DNA of 64,000 nt. It comes from Gallionellaceae bacterium. GTDB taxonomy: Bacteria > Pseudomonadota > Gammaproteobacteria > Burkholderiales > Thiobacillaceae. Shown here piece after piece: positions 16,489 to 28,500 of this stretch (its first letter is position 1; the number at the start of each line of letters is the position of its first letter). Position numbers and translations under genes: made by a program. The stretch lies in assembly GCA_028714735.1 (NCBI GenBank), contig JAQTLU010000007.1:102142-166141 (forward strand). Direction: 5' to 3'. The notes under the pieces were generated by a model. That model ran no database searches, had not been told where the DNA came from, and saw only the letters and a list, made by a program, of their open reading frames with translations.

Positions 16489-17421
16489 ATGCGCACACTG
16501 ATCTGCGGCTCTATGGCTTTCGACACCATCATGGTGTTTCACGACCGTTTCAAGAACCATATCCTGCCGGAGCAGATCCACGTGCTGAACGTGTCCTTCC
16601 TGGTGCCGGACATGCGGCGCGAGTTCGGCGGCTGCGCCGGCAACATCGCCTACAACCTGAACATGCTGGGCGGCGCGCCGGTGATCATGGCTACCGTGGG
16701 TGACGATTATGCTGCCTATGAGGAGCGCTTGCAGGGGCTGGGCATCGGTCAGGAACATATCCGCAAGGTCGCTGGCAGCTATACCGCACAGGCCTTCATC
16801 ACCACCGACCTGGACGACAACCAGATCACCGCCTTCCATCCCGGCGCGATGAACTCCGCACACGACAACAAGGTCGCCGACGCGGCCGGCATCAAGTTGG
16901 GCATCGTCGCCCCGGACGGTCGCCAGGGCATGCTCGACCATGCCCGCCAGTTCCATGAGGCCGGCATCCCGTTCATCTTCGACCCCGGCCAGGGCATGCC
17001 GATGTTCAGCGGCGTCGAACTGCAAAATTTTGTCGAACTGGCGGACTATGTTGCGGTCAATGACTACGAGGCGGAGATGCTCCAGGAGCGTACCGGCCGC
17101 AAGCTGGAGGTGCTGGCGAAGGAGGTCAAGGCCTTGGTCGTCACGCTGGGTGCCAAGGGCTCGCGCATTTATGCCGGCGGCCAGGTGATCGAGATCCCGC
17201 CGGCCAAGCCGCACGCGATCATGGACCCGACCGGCTGTGGCGATGCCTACCGGGCCGGCCTGATGTTCGGCATGCTCAAGGGCTATGATTGGGGTAGCGC
17301 GGGGCGCTTGGCCGGCTTGCTGGGCAGTATCAAGATTGCCAGCCGGGGCGGCCAGAATCACCGCTTTGATTTTGACGAGATTGCAGATCGTTTCCGTGCC
17401 GAGTTCGGCTATGCCTTATGA
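16489..17421 (+). CDS. PfkB family carbohydrate/adenosine kinase
   Basis: 310-residue ribokinase-fold kinase. The N-terminal GSMAFDTI, the GGCAGNIAYNLNMLGG segment (about 47-62) and the C-terminal PfkB signature DPTGCGDAYRAGLMFG with the catalytic Asp (about 246-261) are all present. In Betaproteobacteria close relatives are annotated as adenosine kinase or carbohydrate kinase; the substrate cannot be settled from sequence. The ATG at 16489 is chosen because it opens the conserved MRTLICGSMAFD. It precedes the lipoprotein gene by 11 nt. Confidence 0.9.
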   Translation: MRTLICGSMAFDTIMVFHDRFKNHILPEQIHVLNVSFLVPDMRREFGGCAGNIAYNLNMLGGAPVIMATVGDDYAAYEERLQGLGIGQEHIRKVAGSYTAQAFITTDLDDNQITAFHPGAMNSAHDNKVADAAGIKLGIVAPDGRQGMLDHARQFHEAGIPFIFDPGQGMPMFSGVELQNFVELADYVAVNDYEAEMLQERTGRKLEVLAKEVKALVVTLGAKGSRIYAGGQVIEIPPAKPHAIMDPTGCGDAYRAGLMFGMLKGYDWGSAGRLAGLLGSIKIASRGGQNHRFDFDEIADRFRAEFGYAL

Positions 17422-17432
17422 AGGAGCAAACC

Positions 17433-17888
17433 ATGAAGATTATTACCGGTAGCGCGCTGATCCTGGTGGCCATCCTGTCCGCCGGCTGTACCAGCGGCCT
17501 GGGCAGCAGCGATTATCAGCGCAGCGATACCCGGCGCGCCTATGAAGTGAAGATGGGCGTCGTCGAGAGCGTACGCAGCGTGCAGATCGAGGGTAGCAAG
17601 TCCGGGGTCGGCACCGCCACCGGGGCGGTGGTCGGCGGCGTGGCCGGCAGCAATATCGGCCAGGGCAAGGGCGCCATCGTCGGCGCCTTGCTTGGTGCCG
17701 TGGCCGGCGGCGTGGCTGGCAAGGCGATCGAGGAGGGCACGACCAAGAAGAACGGTCTGGAACTCACCGTCCGCCTCGATTCCGGCCGTACCATCGCGAT
17801 CGTCCAGGAAGACAAGGGCGAGGACTTCCGGGTCGGCGATCGCGTCCGCCTGCTGGAATCCGGCGGCGAAGCCCGCGTCTCTCACTGA
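17433..17888 (+). CDS. Glycine-zipper 2TM outer-membrane lipoprotein (SlyB/Pcp-like)
   Basis: 151-residue lipoprotein of the SlyB/Pcp family. The lipobox LSAGC puts the lipidated Cys near residue 17. The glycine-zipper region (about 55-95) has repeated G-x3-G spacing: ATGAVVGGVAGSNIGQGKG and LLGAVAGGVAGKAIEE. The C-terminal part resembles the SlyB beta domain (RLDSGRTIAIVQ). Such proteins sit in the outer membrane and support envelope integrity. AAGGAG lies 7 nt before the ATG at 17433, which settles the start. A terminator follows. Confidence 0.88.
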   Translation: MKIITGSALILVAILSAGCTSGLGSSDYQRSDTRRAYEVKMGVVESVRSVQIEGSKSGVGTATGAVVGGVAGSNIGQGKGAIVGALLGAVAGGVAGKAIEEGTTKKNGLELTVRLDSGRTIAIVQEDKGEDFRVGDRVRLLESGGEARVSH

Positions 17889-17926
17889 GCGGTGCTGGCC
17901 ACGTTCGCCGCAAGCAAGCGGCGAGG

Positions 17927-17958
17927 TAACCGGTGCGACATGCACCGGTTATATTTTT
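17927..17958 (+). terminator. Intrinsic terminator after the glycine-zipper lipoprotein
   Basis: TAACCGGTGC (17927-17936) and GCACCGGTTA (17942-17951) pair perfectly around five nucleotides, followed by TATTTTT. It lies 38 nt past the stop codon. Confidence 0.88.
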
Positions 17959-18009
17959 GTCATCGTTCGTGGCTAAGCTCAGCCCACTCCGGTCAACCGT
18001 GCCCCTAGC

Positions 18010-18807
18010 ATGCCTACCCTGACGGCTTCCCTGCGCTTTGCGCGCCTGTTCGCCCACCTCGGGGCCGGCGTCGTGACCGTGTTGTGCCTGTTTCCGTTTC
18101 TTGACCGTGGTGAACGCGAGAAGCGGTTGGTCCGCTGGGCCAGGCGCCTGCTCGGCGTGGTGGGCGTCCGGGTGGTTGCACGCGGCCGACCGCCCACCGT
18201 TCGAAGTGGCGGCGCACTGGTGGTCGCCAACCACGTGTCCTGGCTGGACATCTATCTCATCCACAGCCATCTGCCGGCGCGCTTCATCGCCAAGGCGGAG
18301 GTGCGCGGCTGGCCGGTGGTCGGCTGGCTGGCCGACAAGGCGGCCGGCACCCTGTTCCTGGAGCGAAGCCGCAAGTCCGACGCCAGACGGATGAATGAAT
18401 TGATGGCGGGTCACTTGCGGGAGGGCGATTGCCTGGCGTTGTTCCCGGAGGGAACCACCTCGGACGGCCGAGGGTTGCTGCCCTTTTTTCCCAGCCTGTT
18501 CCAGCCGGCGGTGGCGGCGGAGGCCACGGTCTGGCCCGTGCTGATCCGCTACCTGGATGCCGACGGCAATTACAGCCCGGCGGCGGCCTATTGCGGCGAG
18601 ATGAGCATGCTGACCTCGCTGCGCAACATCGTGAGCACGCCCGGGATCGTCGCCGAGATCAGCTTCCTGCCCGCTATCGCCGCCCATGGCCTGTCGCGCC
18701 GGGACCTGGCGGTCCGGGCGGAGGCGGCTATCCGTGCGGCTTTGGCTGCCGACGGGCGTGGCAGTCGACCTGATACAGCCGTTCATCCTCAAGCCGGATC
18801 GCGCTGA
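18010..18807 (+). CDS. plsC: 1-acyl-sn-glycerol-3-phosphate acyltransferase
   Basis: 265-residue PlsC-type acyltransferase that adds the second acyl chain to make phosphatidic acid at the inner membrane. The catalytic HX4D motif is NHVSWLDIY (about 75-83) and the substrate-binding motif is FPEGTTSDG (about 144-152). An N-terminal hydrophobic segment (about 14-34) anchors it. Its last 80 nt overlap the end of the convergent apaH gene. Some family members act on ornithine-lipid or other acceptors, so the exact lipid is less certain than the chemistry. Confidence 0.88.
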   Translation: MPTLTASLRFARLFAHLGAGVVTVLCLFPFLDRGEREKRLVRWARRLLGVVGVRVVARGRPPTVRSGGALVVANHVSWLDIYLIHSHLPARFIAKAEVRGWPVVGWLADKAAGTLFLERSRKSDARRMNELMAGHLREGDCLALFPEGTTSDGRGLLPFFPSLFQPAVAAEATVWPVLIRYLDADGNYSPAAAYCGEMSMLTSLRNIVSTPGIVAEISFLPAIAAHGLSRRDLAVRAEAAIRAALAADGRGSRPDTAVHPQAGSR

Positions 18808-19555
18808 GCTGGCCGCCCCACAGGCAGCCGGTATCCAGGGAGACCACGTCCTCTCCGGCCAGCAGGCCCAGGGTCGACCAATGGCCGAACAGCACCCGGA
18901 CGTCGCGCGACTGCCGGTCCGGCATCGCGTACCAAGGGATGAGTTCGGCCGGGGCATCGACCGGGGCGCACTTGTGCTGGTATTCCATGTCGCCGTTCGG
19001 GTGCAGGTAGCGCAGCCGGGTCATGGCGTTGGCGACCAGGCGCAGGCGATCCTGGCCGGCCAGGCCGGGTTCCCAGCGGCGCGGCTCGTTGCCGTACATC
19101 CTGGCCAGGAAGTCGCGATATCCCGGCCCGCGCAGCACGCCTTCCAACTCTCGCGCCAAAGATTCGGCAAGGTCAGGCGTCCATTCCGGCAGCAGCCCGG
19201 CGTGCACCATCAGCCAGTCGCCGTGGCGGTGCAGCATGGGGCGGCGGCGCAGCCAGTCGAGCACCTCGGCCCGGTCGGGGGCATCGAGTATCTCGTCCAG
19301 GGTGTCGTTGCGGTGCGGCGGCACAAAACCCTCCGCCACCGCCAGCAGGTGCAGGTCGTGGTTGCCCAGGATGGCGACGATGTGGTCGTCGTGCGCCATG
19401 CACCAGCGCAGGGTGTCGATCGAGTTCTCGCCCCGGTTGACCAGGTCGCCGGCCAGCCATAGCCGATCATGGGCGGGGTTGTAGGCCATCGCCACCAGCA
19501 ATTCCTTGAAAGCCTCGAAGCAGCCCTGTATGTCGCCGATCACGTAGGTGGCCAC
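18728..19555 (-). CDS. apaH: Bis(5'-nucleosyl)-tetraphosphatase, symmetrical
   Basis: 275-residue ApaH, which splits Ap4A into two ADP and removes Np4 caps from RNA. The metallophosphatase motifs are GDIQGC (7-12), GDLVNRG (about 35-41) and GNHD (about 63-66), with later VHAGL and GHW. The start is a GTG at 19555, giving MATYVIGDIQGCF, the family N-terminus. It is divergent from rep with a shared 59-nt gap, and convergent with plsC with an 80-nt overlap. Confidence 0.94.
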   Translation of the reverse strand: MATYVIGDIQGCFEAFKELLVAMAYNPAHDRLWLAGDLVNRGENSIDTLRWCMAHDDHIVAILGNHDLHLLAVAEGFVPPHRNDTLDEILDAPDRAEVLDWLRRRPMLHRHGDWLMVHAGLLPEWTPDLAESLARELEGVLRGPGYRDFLARMYGNEPRRWEPGLAGQDRLRLVANAMTRLRYLHPNGDMEYQHKCAPVDAPAELIPWYAMPDRQSRDVRVLFGHWSTLGLLAGEDVVSLDTGCLWGGQLSAIRLEDERLYQVDCHARRQPKPHG

Positions 19556-19573
19556 GGTGCGGGTTTCCCGGAT

Positions 19574-19597
19574 GGTAAAATCAGCCTCGATTTTACC
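19574..19597. promoter_or_regulatory. Perfect dyad in the apaH-rep gap
   Basis: GGTAAAATC (19574-19582) and GATTTTACC (19589-19597) are perfect complements with a 6-bp centre. Each arm contains TAAAAT, a reasonable -10 box, read rightward toward rep and leftward toward apaH. No T-run follows either side. It may be overlapping divergent promoters or an operator shared by both genes. Confidence 0.45.
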
Positions 19598-19614
19598 GGG
19601 CCGCGCCCACCACC

Positions 19615-21600
19615 GTGTTAGCCAATCTCAATTCCCCGCAACGCGAAGCCGTGAAGTACCTGGACGGGCCCCTGCTGGTCCTGGCCGGGGCCGGTTCGGG
19701 CAAGACCCGCGTGATCACCCGCAAGATCGCCTACCTGGTCCGCGATTGCGGGTTCGACGCCCGCCACATCGCCGCCATCACCTTCACCAACAAGGCGGCG
19801 CGGGAGATGCGCGAGCGGGTCGGCGAACTGCTCGACAGCCGCCAGGCCAAGGGCATGACCATCTCGACCTTCCATTCCCTGGGCCTGTCGATCCTGCGCC
19901 AGGAGGCCAAGGCGATCGGCTATAAGCCGCAGTTCTCGGTGCTCGATGCCGCCGACGCCCAGGGCATCCTGTCCGACATCATCAAGACCACCGACAAGGC
20001 CACCCTGCGCCGGGCGGCGGCGCTGATCTCGAACTGGAAGAACGCCCTGCTGACCCCGGACGGGGCGGAGAAACAGGCCGAAAACGAGGCCGAGGCCCAG
20101 GTCGCGCGCGCCTACCACTCCTACCAGGCCACCCTGAAGGCCTACCAGGCGATGGACTTCGACGATCTGATCCGCCTGCCGGTCGACCTGTTCCGGGCCG
20201 ACGGCGAGGCGCGCGCGCGCTGGCAGGGCCGCTTGCGCTACCTGCTGGTGGACGAATACCAGGACACCAACGGCGCCCAGTACGAACTCATGAAGCTCCT
20301 GGCCGGAAGCATGGGCCGTTTCACCGCCGTGGGCGACGACGACCAGGCCATCTATGCCTGGCGCGGTGCCGACGTGGAGAACCTGCGCCGCCTGGGCGAG
20401 GACTACCCGACGCTGAAACTGATTCCGCTGACCCAGAACTACCGCTCCAGTCGGCGCATCCTGGAGGCCGCCAACCGGGTCATCCGGCACAACAGCCGGC
20501 TGACCGACAAGAACCTGTGGAGCGAACTCGGTCATGGCGACCCGATCCAGGTGGTGGACTGCAAGGACGACCGCCACGAGGCCGAGACTGTCGCGGTGCG
20601 CATCGACGCGCACCGGTTCCAGAGCCGCGGCCGTTTCGCCGACTATGCCGTGCTCTATCGCGGCAACCACCAGGCCCGGGTGATCGAGGAGGCCCTGCGC
20701 GCGGCCAAGATCCCCTATATCCTGTCGGGCGGGCAGTCCTTCTTCGATCGCGCCGAGATCAAGGACATCACCGCCTATCTGCGCCTGATCGCCAACCCGG
20801 ACGACGACCCCGCCTTCATCCGGGCCGCCACCACACCGCGCCGGGGCATCGGCCCGAGCACCCTGGAGCGCCTGGGCCATTACGCCGCGGAGCGCCATGC
20901 CAGCCTGTTCGCCGCGCTGTTCGAGGAGGGCGCCAAGGCGGCCCTGCCGGGCAAGCAGTTGCACCCGTTGCAGGAGTTCGGCGAATTCATCAACCGCCTG
21001 GCCTTCAGCGCCCAGCGCGAGCCGGCCGGCGCGGTACTCGACGACCTGCTCGGGGCGATCCGCTACGAGACCTGGCTGTACGACTCGGAAGACGAGCGCG
21101 CGGCCCGGTCGAAATGGGAAAACGTGCGTGATTTCGTCGACTGGCTGAGCCGTAAGGGCTCGGACGAAGGCAAGAGCCTGATCGAACTCGCCCAGACCGT
21201 CGCCCTGATGAGCCTGCTCGAAGGCCGCGACGAGGCCGAGGTCGACGCCGTCCGCCTGTCCACCCTGCATGCCGCGAAGGGGCTGGAATACCCGCACGTG
21301 TTCCTGATCGGCGTCGAGGAGGAAATCCTGCCGCACCGCGAATGCCTGGAAGGCAGCCGGCTGGAGGAGGAGCGCCGGCTGATGTACGTCGGCATCACCC
21401 GCGCCCAGCGCGGCCTCACCCTGACCTGGTGCAAGCGGCGCAAGCGCGGCCAGGAATGGCTGCCCTGCACACCTTCGCGCTTCCTGGCCGAACTGGCCGA
21501 CGGCGACAGCCGTCGCGCCGGACCGGAACTCGCCCCGGAGGATGCCAAGGCCGCCGGCAAGCGTCGGCTGGCCGACCTGAAGGCCATGCTGGGCGGTTGA
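19615..21600 (+). CDS. rep: ATP-dependent DNA helicase Rep
   Basis: 661-residue superfamily-1 helicase. The N-terminus LNSPQREAVKYLDGPLLVLAGAGSGKT (core LNSPQREAV, Walker A AGAGSGKT at about 24-31) and the following TFTNKAAREMRERVGELL are closer to Rep than to UvrD. Walker B is LLVDEYQDTN (about 211-220). Motif IV-VI elements include QNYRSS, STLHAAKGLEYPHVF (core LHAAKGLE) and YVGITRAQ. Rep helps forks pass protein roadblocks. The start is GTG. A strong bidirectional terminator follows immediately. Confidence 0.94.
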   Translation: MLANLNSPQREAVKYLDGPLLVLAGAGSGKTRVITRKIAYLVRDCGFDARHIAAITFTNKAAREMRERVGELLDSRQAKGMTISTFHSLGLSILRQEAKAIGYKPQFSVLDAADAQGILSDIIKTTDKATLRRAAALISNWKNALLTPDGAEKQAENEAEAQVARAYHSYQATLKAYQAMDFDDLIRLPVDLFRADGEARARWQGRLRYLLVDEYQDTNGAQYELMKLLAGSMGRFTAVGDDDQAIYAWRGADVENLRRLGEDYPTLKLIPLTQNYRSSRRILEAANRVIRHNSRLTDKNLWSELGHGDPIQVVDCKDDRHEAETVAVRIDAHRFQSRGRFADYAVLYRGNHQARVIEEALRAAKIPYILSGGQSFFDRAEIKDITAYLRLIANPDDDPAFIRAATTPRRGIGPSTLERLGHYAAERHASLFAALFEEGAKAALPGKQLHPLQEFGEFINRLAFSAQREPAGAVLDDLLGAIRYETWLYDSEDERAARSKWENVRDFVDWLSRKGSDEGKSLIELAQTVALMSLLEGRDEAEVDAVRLSTLHAAKGLEYPHVFLIGVEEEILPHRECLEGSRLEEERRLMYVGITRAQRGLTLTWCKRRKRGQEWLPCTPSRFLAELADGDSRRAGPELAPEDAKAAGKRRLADLKAMLGG

Positions 21601-21609
21601 GTGGGCAAT

Positions 21610-21639
21610 AAAAAAGCGCGGCCGCGGCCGCGCTTTTTT
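21610..21639. terminator. Bidirectional terminator between rep and the cytochrome gene
   Basis: The 30-bp sequence is a perfect palindrome: A6-GCGCGGCCG then CGGCCGCGC-T6. It lies 9 nt past the rep stop and 16 nt past the end of the convergent cytochrome gene, and supplies a U6 run in both directions. Confidence 0.92.
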
Positions 21640-21655
21640 GCCGCTGCGAGCCGGC

Positions 21656-22435
21656 TTACTTCTTGGCGAGCGTCGTCTTGGCCTCGTTCACCATGTAGTC
21701 GACCGCGGCCTTGGCCTCGGCGTCGGTCAGCTTGTCGTTGCCGCCCCTGGCCGGACCGCCGAAGGTGCCGTTGATGGCGGCGCCATACAGGTAGTCCTTG
21801 CCCTGCTTGATCAGGCCGGCCCAGGCCGGATCGGTCAGCTTCTGGGCGCCGGTCATGCCGGTGTCGTGGCAGGAGGCGCAGTTCTGGGCATAGATCATCT
21901 TGCCGCGCGCCAGATCGGCGGCAGTCGGCTCGACTTCCTTCTTCAGGGTGGCCTCGAACTTGGCGCCGCCGGCATTGGCCATGTACACCATGGCGCGGGC
22001 GACTTCCAGGTCGGTCAGGTCGGGTTCGCCGCCGCGAGCGGGCATCTTGCGGATGCCGGTGAGGGCATGCAGGAGCAGGGTGTCATAGCCTTGGCCGAGG
22101 CGCTTGCCCCAGGCGGCGGTGTCCTTGAACTTGGGCGAACCGAGCGCGCCGGAGCCGTGGCAGGCCGAGCAGATGTCGGTGTAGACCTGCTCGCCGGTCA
22201 GGTCGACGTGGGGCTTGCTCGGGTCGATGGCCATGGACATGCCGACCGACTGGATGCGTGCGCGTACCGCCTTGTCGCTGGCGTCGGCCGGATCGTCATC
22301 GGTCTGCCTGGCCTGAATGCCGACCACCAGACCGACAATCAGAATAATGGTCAGCAGCGGCGCCGCCAGACCGCCCAGCAACGCGAGCAAGAAATCCTTG
22401 ACGGTGGTGGGGGTCATTTCGTGGTGATCAGTCAT
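21656..22435 (-). CDS. Membrane-anchored dihaem cytochrome c (c5 family)
   Basis: 259-residue cytochrome with one N-terminal membrane helix (about 17-43, LLTIILIVGLVVGI) and two class I haem domains. Haem sites are CSACH (about 90) and CASCH (about 187), with sixth-ligand Met candidates in RKMPARGG and a second GGPARGGNDKL segment that lacks an obvious Met. Both domains have the cytochrome c5-like KMPARGG style. It probably carries electrons in the periplasm toward a terminal oxidase or from sulfur oxidation; the partner is unknown. It is convergent to rep and has its own promoter. Confidence 0.88.
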   Translation of the reverse strand: MTDHHEMTPTTVKDFLLALLGGLAAPLLTIILIVGLVVGIQARQTDDDPADASDKAVRARIQSVGMSMAIDPSKPHVDLTGEQVYTDICSACHGSGALGSPKFKDTAAWGKRLGQGYDTLLLHALTGIRKMPARGGEPDLTDLEVARAMVYMANAGGAKFEATLKKEVEPTAADLARGKMIYAQNCASCHDTGMTGAQKLTDPAWAGLIKQGKDYLYGAAINGTFGGPARGGNDKLTDAEAKAAVDYMVNEAKTTLAKK

Positions 22436-22473
22436 TTCTATTATCCTTTGCAGCGGGATTGCAAAACCGGCGC

Positions 22474-22479
22474 ATTATA
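22474..22479 (-). promoter_or_regulatory. -10 box upstream of the cytochrome gene
   Basis: On the minus strand TATAAT is a perfect -10 hexamer, 39-44 nt before the start codon. No clear -35 is seen at the proper distance, so an activator may be needed. The remaining gap to the tRNA-Arg gene (22480-22587) shows nothing else certain. Confidence 0.4.
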
Positions 22480-22587
22480 GAAGTAAAACAATGTCGGCAG
22501 GAAGGTGTATATGGTATCCTTCGCGCCCTTTCAGGGCTTGGCAGACCGATAGTCTTAGGTCCGGTTTTTGCCGTTTACAACCCTAGC

Positions 22588-22664
22588 GCGCCCGTAGCTC
22601 AGCTGGATAGAGTACTGCCCTCCGAAGGCAGGGGTCGCACGTTCGAATCGTGTCGGGCGCACCA
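22588..22664 (+). tRNA. tRNA-Arg (CCG)
   Basis: A 77-nt cloverleaf with encoded CCA. The acceptor GCGCCCG pairs with CGGGCGC, the D arm has GCTCAGCTGGATAGAGT (core AGCTGGATAGA), the anticodon stem CTGCC/GGCAG closes the loop CTCCGAA with anticodon CCG, and the T arm has GTTCGAATC. CCG reads the CGG Arg codon. Confidence 0.96.
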
Positions 22665-22727
22665 ATAAAATCAATCGACCGAGCCGTCTGGTCCGGCCAT
22701 GGCTGACGGCCGTTGAGCGACGCCAGA

Positions 22728-25505
<2,778 letters not shown>

Positions 25506-25506
25506 G

Positions 25507-28500
25507 TCAGACCGACAGACGTGTGCGGACTCGCCGTAGCATGTCCAGCGCGGGTTCGAAATCGAAGGACTCGATCTGGCGTTGCAGCGCTTCGGCGGCC
25601 TCTCCCAGGCCGGCATGCAGTTCGGTTGCGTGTTCCCGCGCCAGGGCGATGGCGCTGGCGTCCCCCTCCGCGAGCAGGGCCGCGAGACGGTCCAGGTGGG
25701 CGCCCAGCCGGGTGAGGTCGATGGCCATGTCCGGCGCGGTGGCCGTGTTCGACGGCGCGGCAGGGACCTGGCGCACCGCGCTGGTGAAGGCCAGCTGCGC
25801 CTGCTCGAACGACGCGATGCTGGCCTCGATTTCCGGCGCGGGTCGGTCATGAGCGAGGGCGGCGTCGAGTTCCCAGGCGAGCCGCTCCAGCGCCTTGGCG
25901 CCGATGGTCCCGGTCGCGCCCTTGAGGGTGTGCGCCAGCCTCTTGGCTTGTATGGCATCACCGGCGGCCAGGCAGTCGCGCAAGAGCGTCATGTCGTTCT
26001 CGTGGTGCTCGATGAACAGGCGCAGCAGGGCGGCGTATTTCGCCGTGTTGCCGCGCGTCATGCGCAGGCCGGCCTTCAGGTCCAGCCCGGGGATGCCGGC
26101 GAAGCGTGCCTTGTCGGCCTGGTCTGGTGTGGCCCGGACGCCCGGCGCAGGGGCTTGCGGTCGCTTCGGCAGCCATCTCGCCAGGGCCGCGTAGAGTGCA
26201 TCCGGGTCCACCGGTTTGCCGACATGGTCGTTCATGCCGGCTTCCAGGCAGAGTTGGCGATCCTCGCTGAAGGCATTGGCGGTCATCGCCAGGATCGGCA
26301 CCTTGTCCTGACCGGGCAGGGCGCGGATCGCCCGGGTCGCCTCCAGGCCATCCATCACCGGCATCTGGATGTCCATCAGGATCAGGTCATAGGGCTGCCG
26401 TCCGGTGGCCTCGCGGACCTTCTCGTAGGCGACGGCGCCGTTTTCCGCCAGGTCGGCGTCGAACCCGGCCGCGCGGAGCAATTCCAGGGCGACTTCCTGG
26501 TTGATCGGATTGTCCTCGCACACCAGCAGGCGGGCGCCGCTGAAGTCGGCCGCCAGTCCGGCCTCGGGAACCGTTTCGTCGGCGGCGTCCGGCACGGCGC
26601 CGGCATCGAACAGCGACATCACGTTGTTGTACAGCGTCGAGGGCGTCACCGGCTTGATCAGGACCGAATGGAAACCGGCGGCGTGGGCGGTATCGCGCAG
26701 GTCCGGTTCATCGTAGGCCGTCACCAGCAGGCGTTCCGGCGCGTGGGACAGCGGCATGGCCTGAAGCCGGCGCGCGGTTTCCATGCCGTCCAGGCCGGGC
26801 ATGCGCCAGTCCAGCACCACCAGGTCATAGGGCGCCCCGGCCTGGTCGGCCGTCGCGATGCGGCTGAGCGCCGCCGCGCCCGATTCGACCGCATCCACCC
26901 GCAGGCCGAGTGCCTGCAACATGTCGGCCAGCACGGTGCGCGCCTCGGGGGCGTCATCGGCCAGCAGGACCCGGCCCTCTTTCATGGCGACGTGCGCCAT
27001 GCCGGAGGCGGCGTGCTCGGTGCGCGCCAGACGCGCGCTGAACCAGAACACGCTGCCTTGCCCGGGCTGGCTTTCGACGCCGACCTCGCCACGCATCAGC
27101 TCGGCCAGGCGCTGGGTGATGGTGAGGCCGAGGCCGGTGCCGCCATAGCGGCGGGAGGTGGTGCTGTCCACCTGCTCGAAGGGCTGGAACAGACGCGCCA
27201 GGGCGTCCGCCGGAATGCCGATGCCGGTATCGCGCACCTCGAAACGGATCAGCAACTCGGCCGCGTTTTCCTCGACCAGGGCCGCGCGCAGGGTGATGGA
27301 GCCGGCTTCGGTGAACTTGACCGCATTGCCGGCATAGTTGAGCAGGGCCTGGGTCAGCCGGGTGGGGTCGCCGCGCAGCCAGCGCGGCAGGTTGGGCGCC
27401 AGGTCGACGACCAGTTCCAGGCCCTTGTCGCGGGCCTTGTCCAGCACCAGGTTGGCGACGTTGCCGAGCAGGCGGTCGAGGTCGAAGTCGACGCTTTCCA
27501 GGTTGAGTTTCCCGGCTTCGATCTTGGAGATGTCGAGCACGTCGTTGATCACCGACAACAGGTGGTGGGCGGAGTCGGTGATCTTGCGCAGCTTGTCGAC
27601 CTGGTCCGGACTGTGGTTGCCGATCTGCAGCAAATGGGTGAGGCCGACGATGGCATTCATCGGGGTGCGGATTTCGTGGCTCATGTTGGCCAGGAAGAAG
27701 CTCTTGGCCCGATTGGCGGCCTCCGCCTCCATCTTGGCATCGACCAGCTGGCGGGTGCGCTCTTGGACCAGTTCCTCCAGGTTGTGGCGGTAGCGTTCCA
27801 GTTCCTCGCCGACGCGTTTCTTCTCGGTGATGTCTTCCTTCACCGCCAGGTAGTGGGTGATGCGGCCGTCGGGCTGGCGTATCGGCGCGATGGTGGCCAT
27901 TTCGTAGTAGATCTCGCCGTTCTTGTGCTTGTTGGCGAACTCGCCGCGCCATATCTCGCCCCGGCCCAGCTTCTGCCAGAGGTCGTGGTAGACGGCGCGC
28001 GGGGTCTGGCCCGAGTGCAATATGTGCGGGGTCTGGCCGATGGCCTCGTCGCGGCTGTAGCCGGCGGCCTGGACGAAGGCCTGGTTGACGTATTCGATGC
28101 GGGCGTTGAGGTCGGTGATGACGATGCTGTTGGGGCTTTGTTCCACCGCGAGGGACAGCTTGCGCAACTGCGCCTCGGCCAGTACCCGCTCGGTGACATC
28201 CTGCACCGTGCCGAACGAACGCAGCGGCTGGCCGTCGTCGGCGTAATGGGTCTCGCAACGCTCGTGGACATGCTTGATGCGCCCGCCCGGCAGCAGCAGG
28301 CGATGCACGATGTCATAGGGGGTCCGGTCGGCGACGGAGTCCTGGTAGGCCTGGTTCACCCGTTCCCGGTCCTCGGGGTGGATGGCCTCGATAAAGGCCG
28401 GGTAGGAAGCGCCGAAGCGTTCCAGATCGATCTCGAAGATGCGGTAGATTTCATCCGACCACCAGAGGTGGCTGCTCACCAGGTCCAGGTCCCAGCTGCC

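Noticed and set aside
19618..21336. A long minus-strand open frame opposite rep
   Set aside because: rep has all helicase motifs on the plus strand; the opposite frame is low-complexity and without any family.
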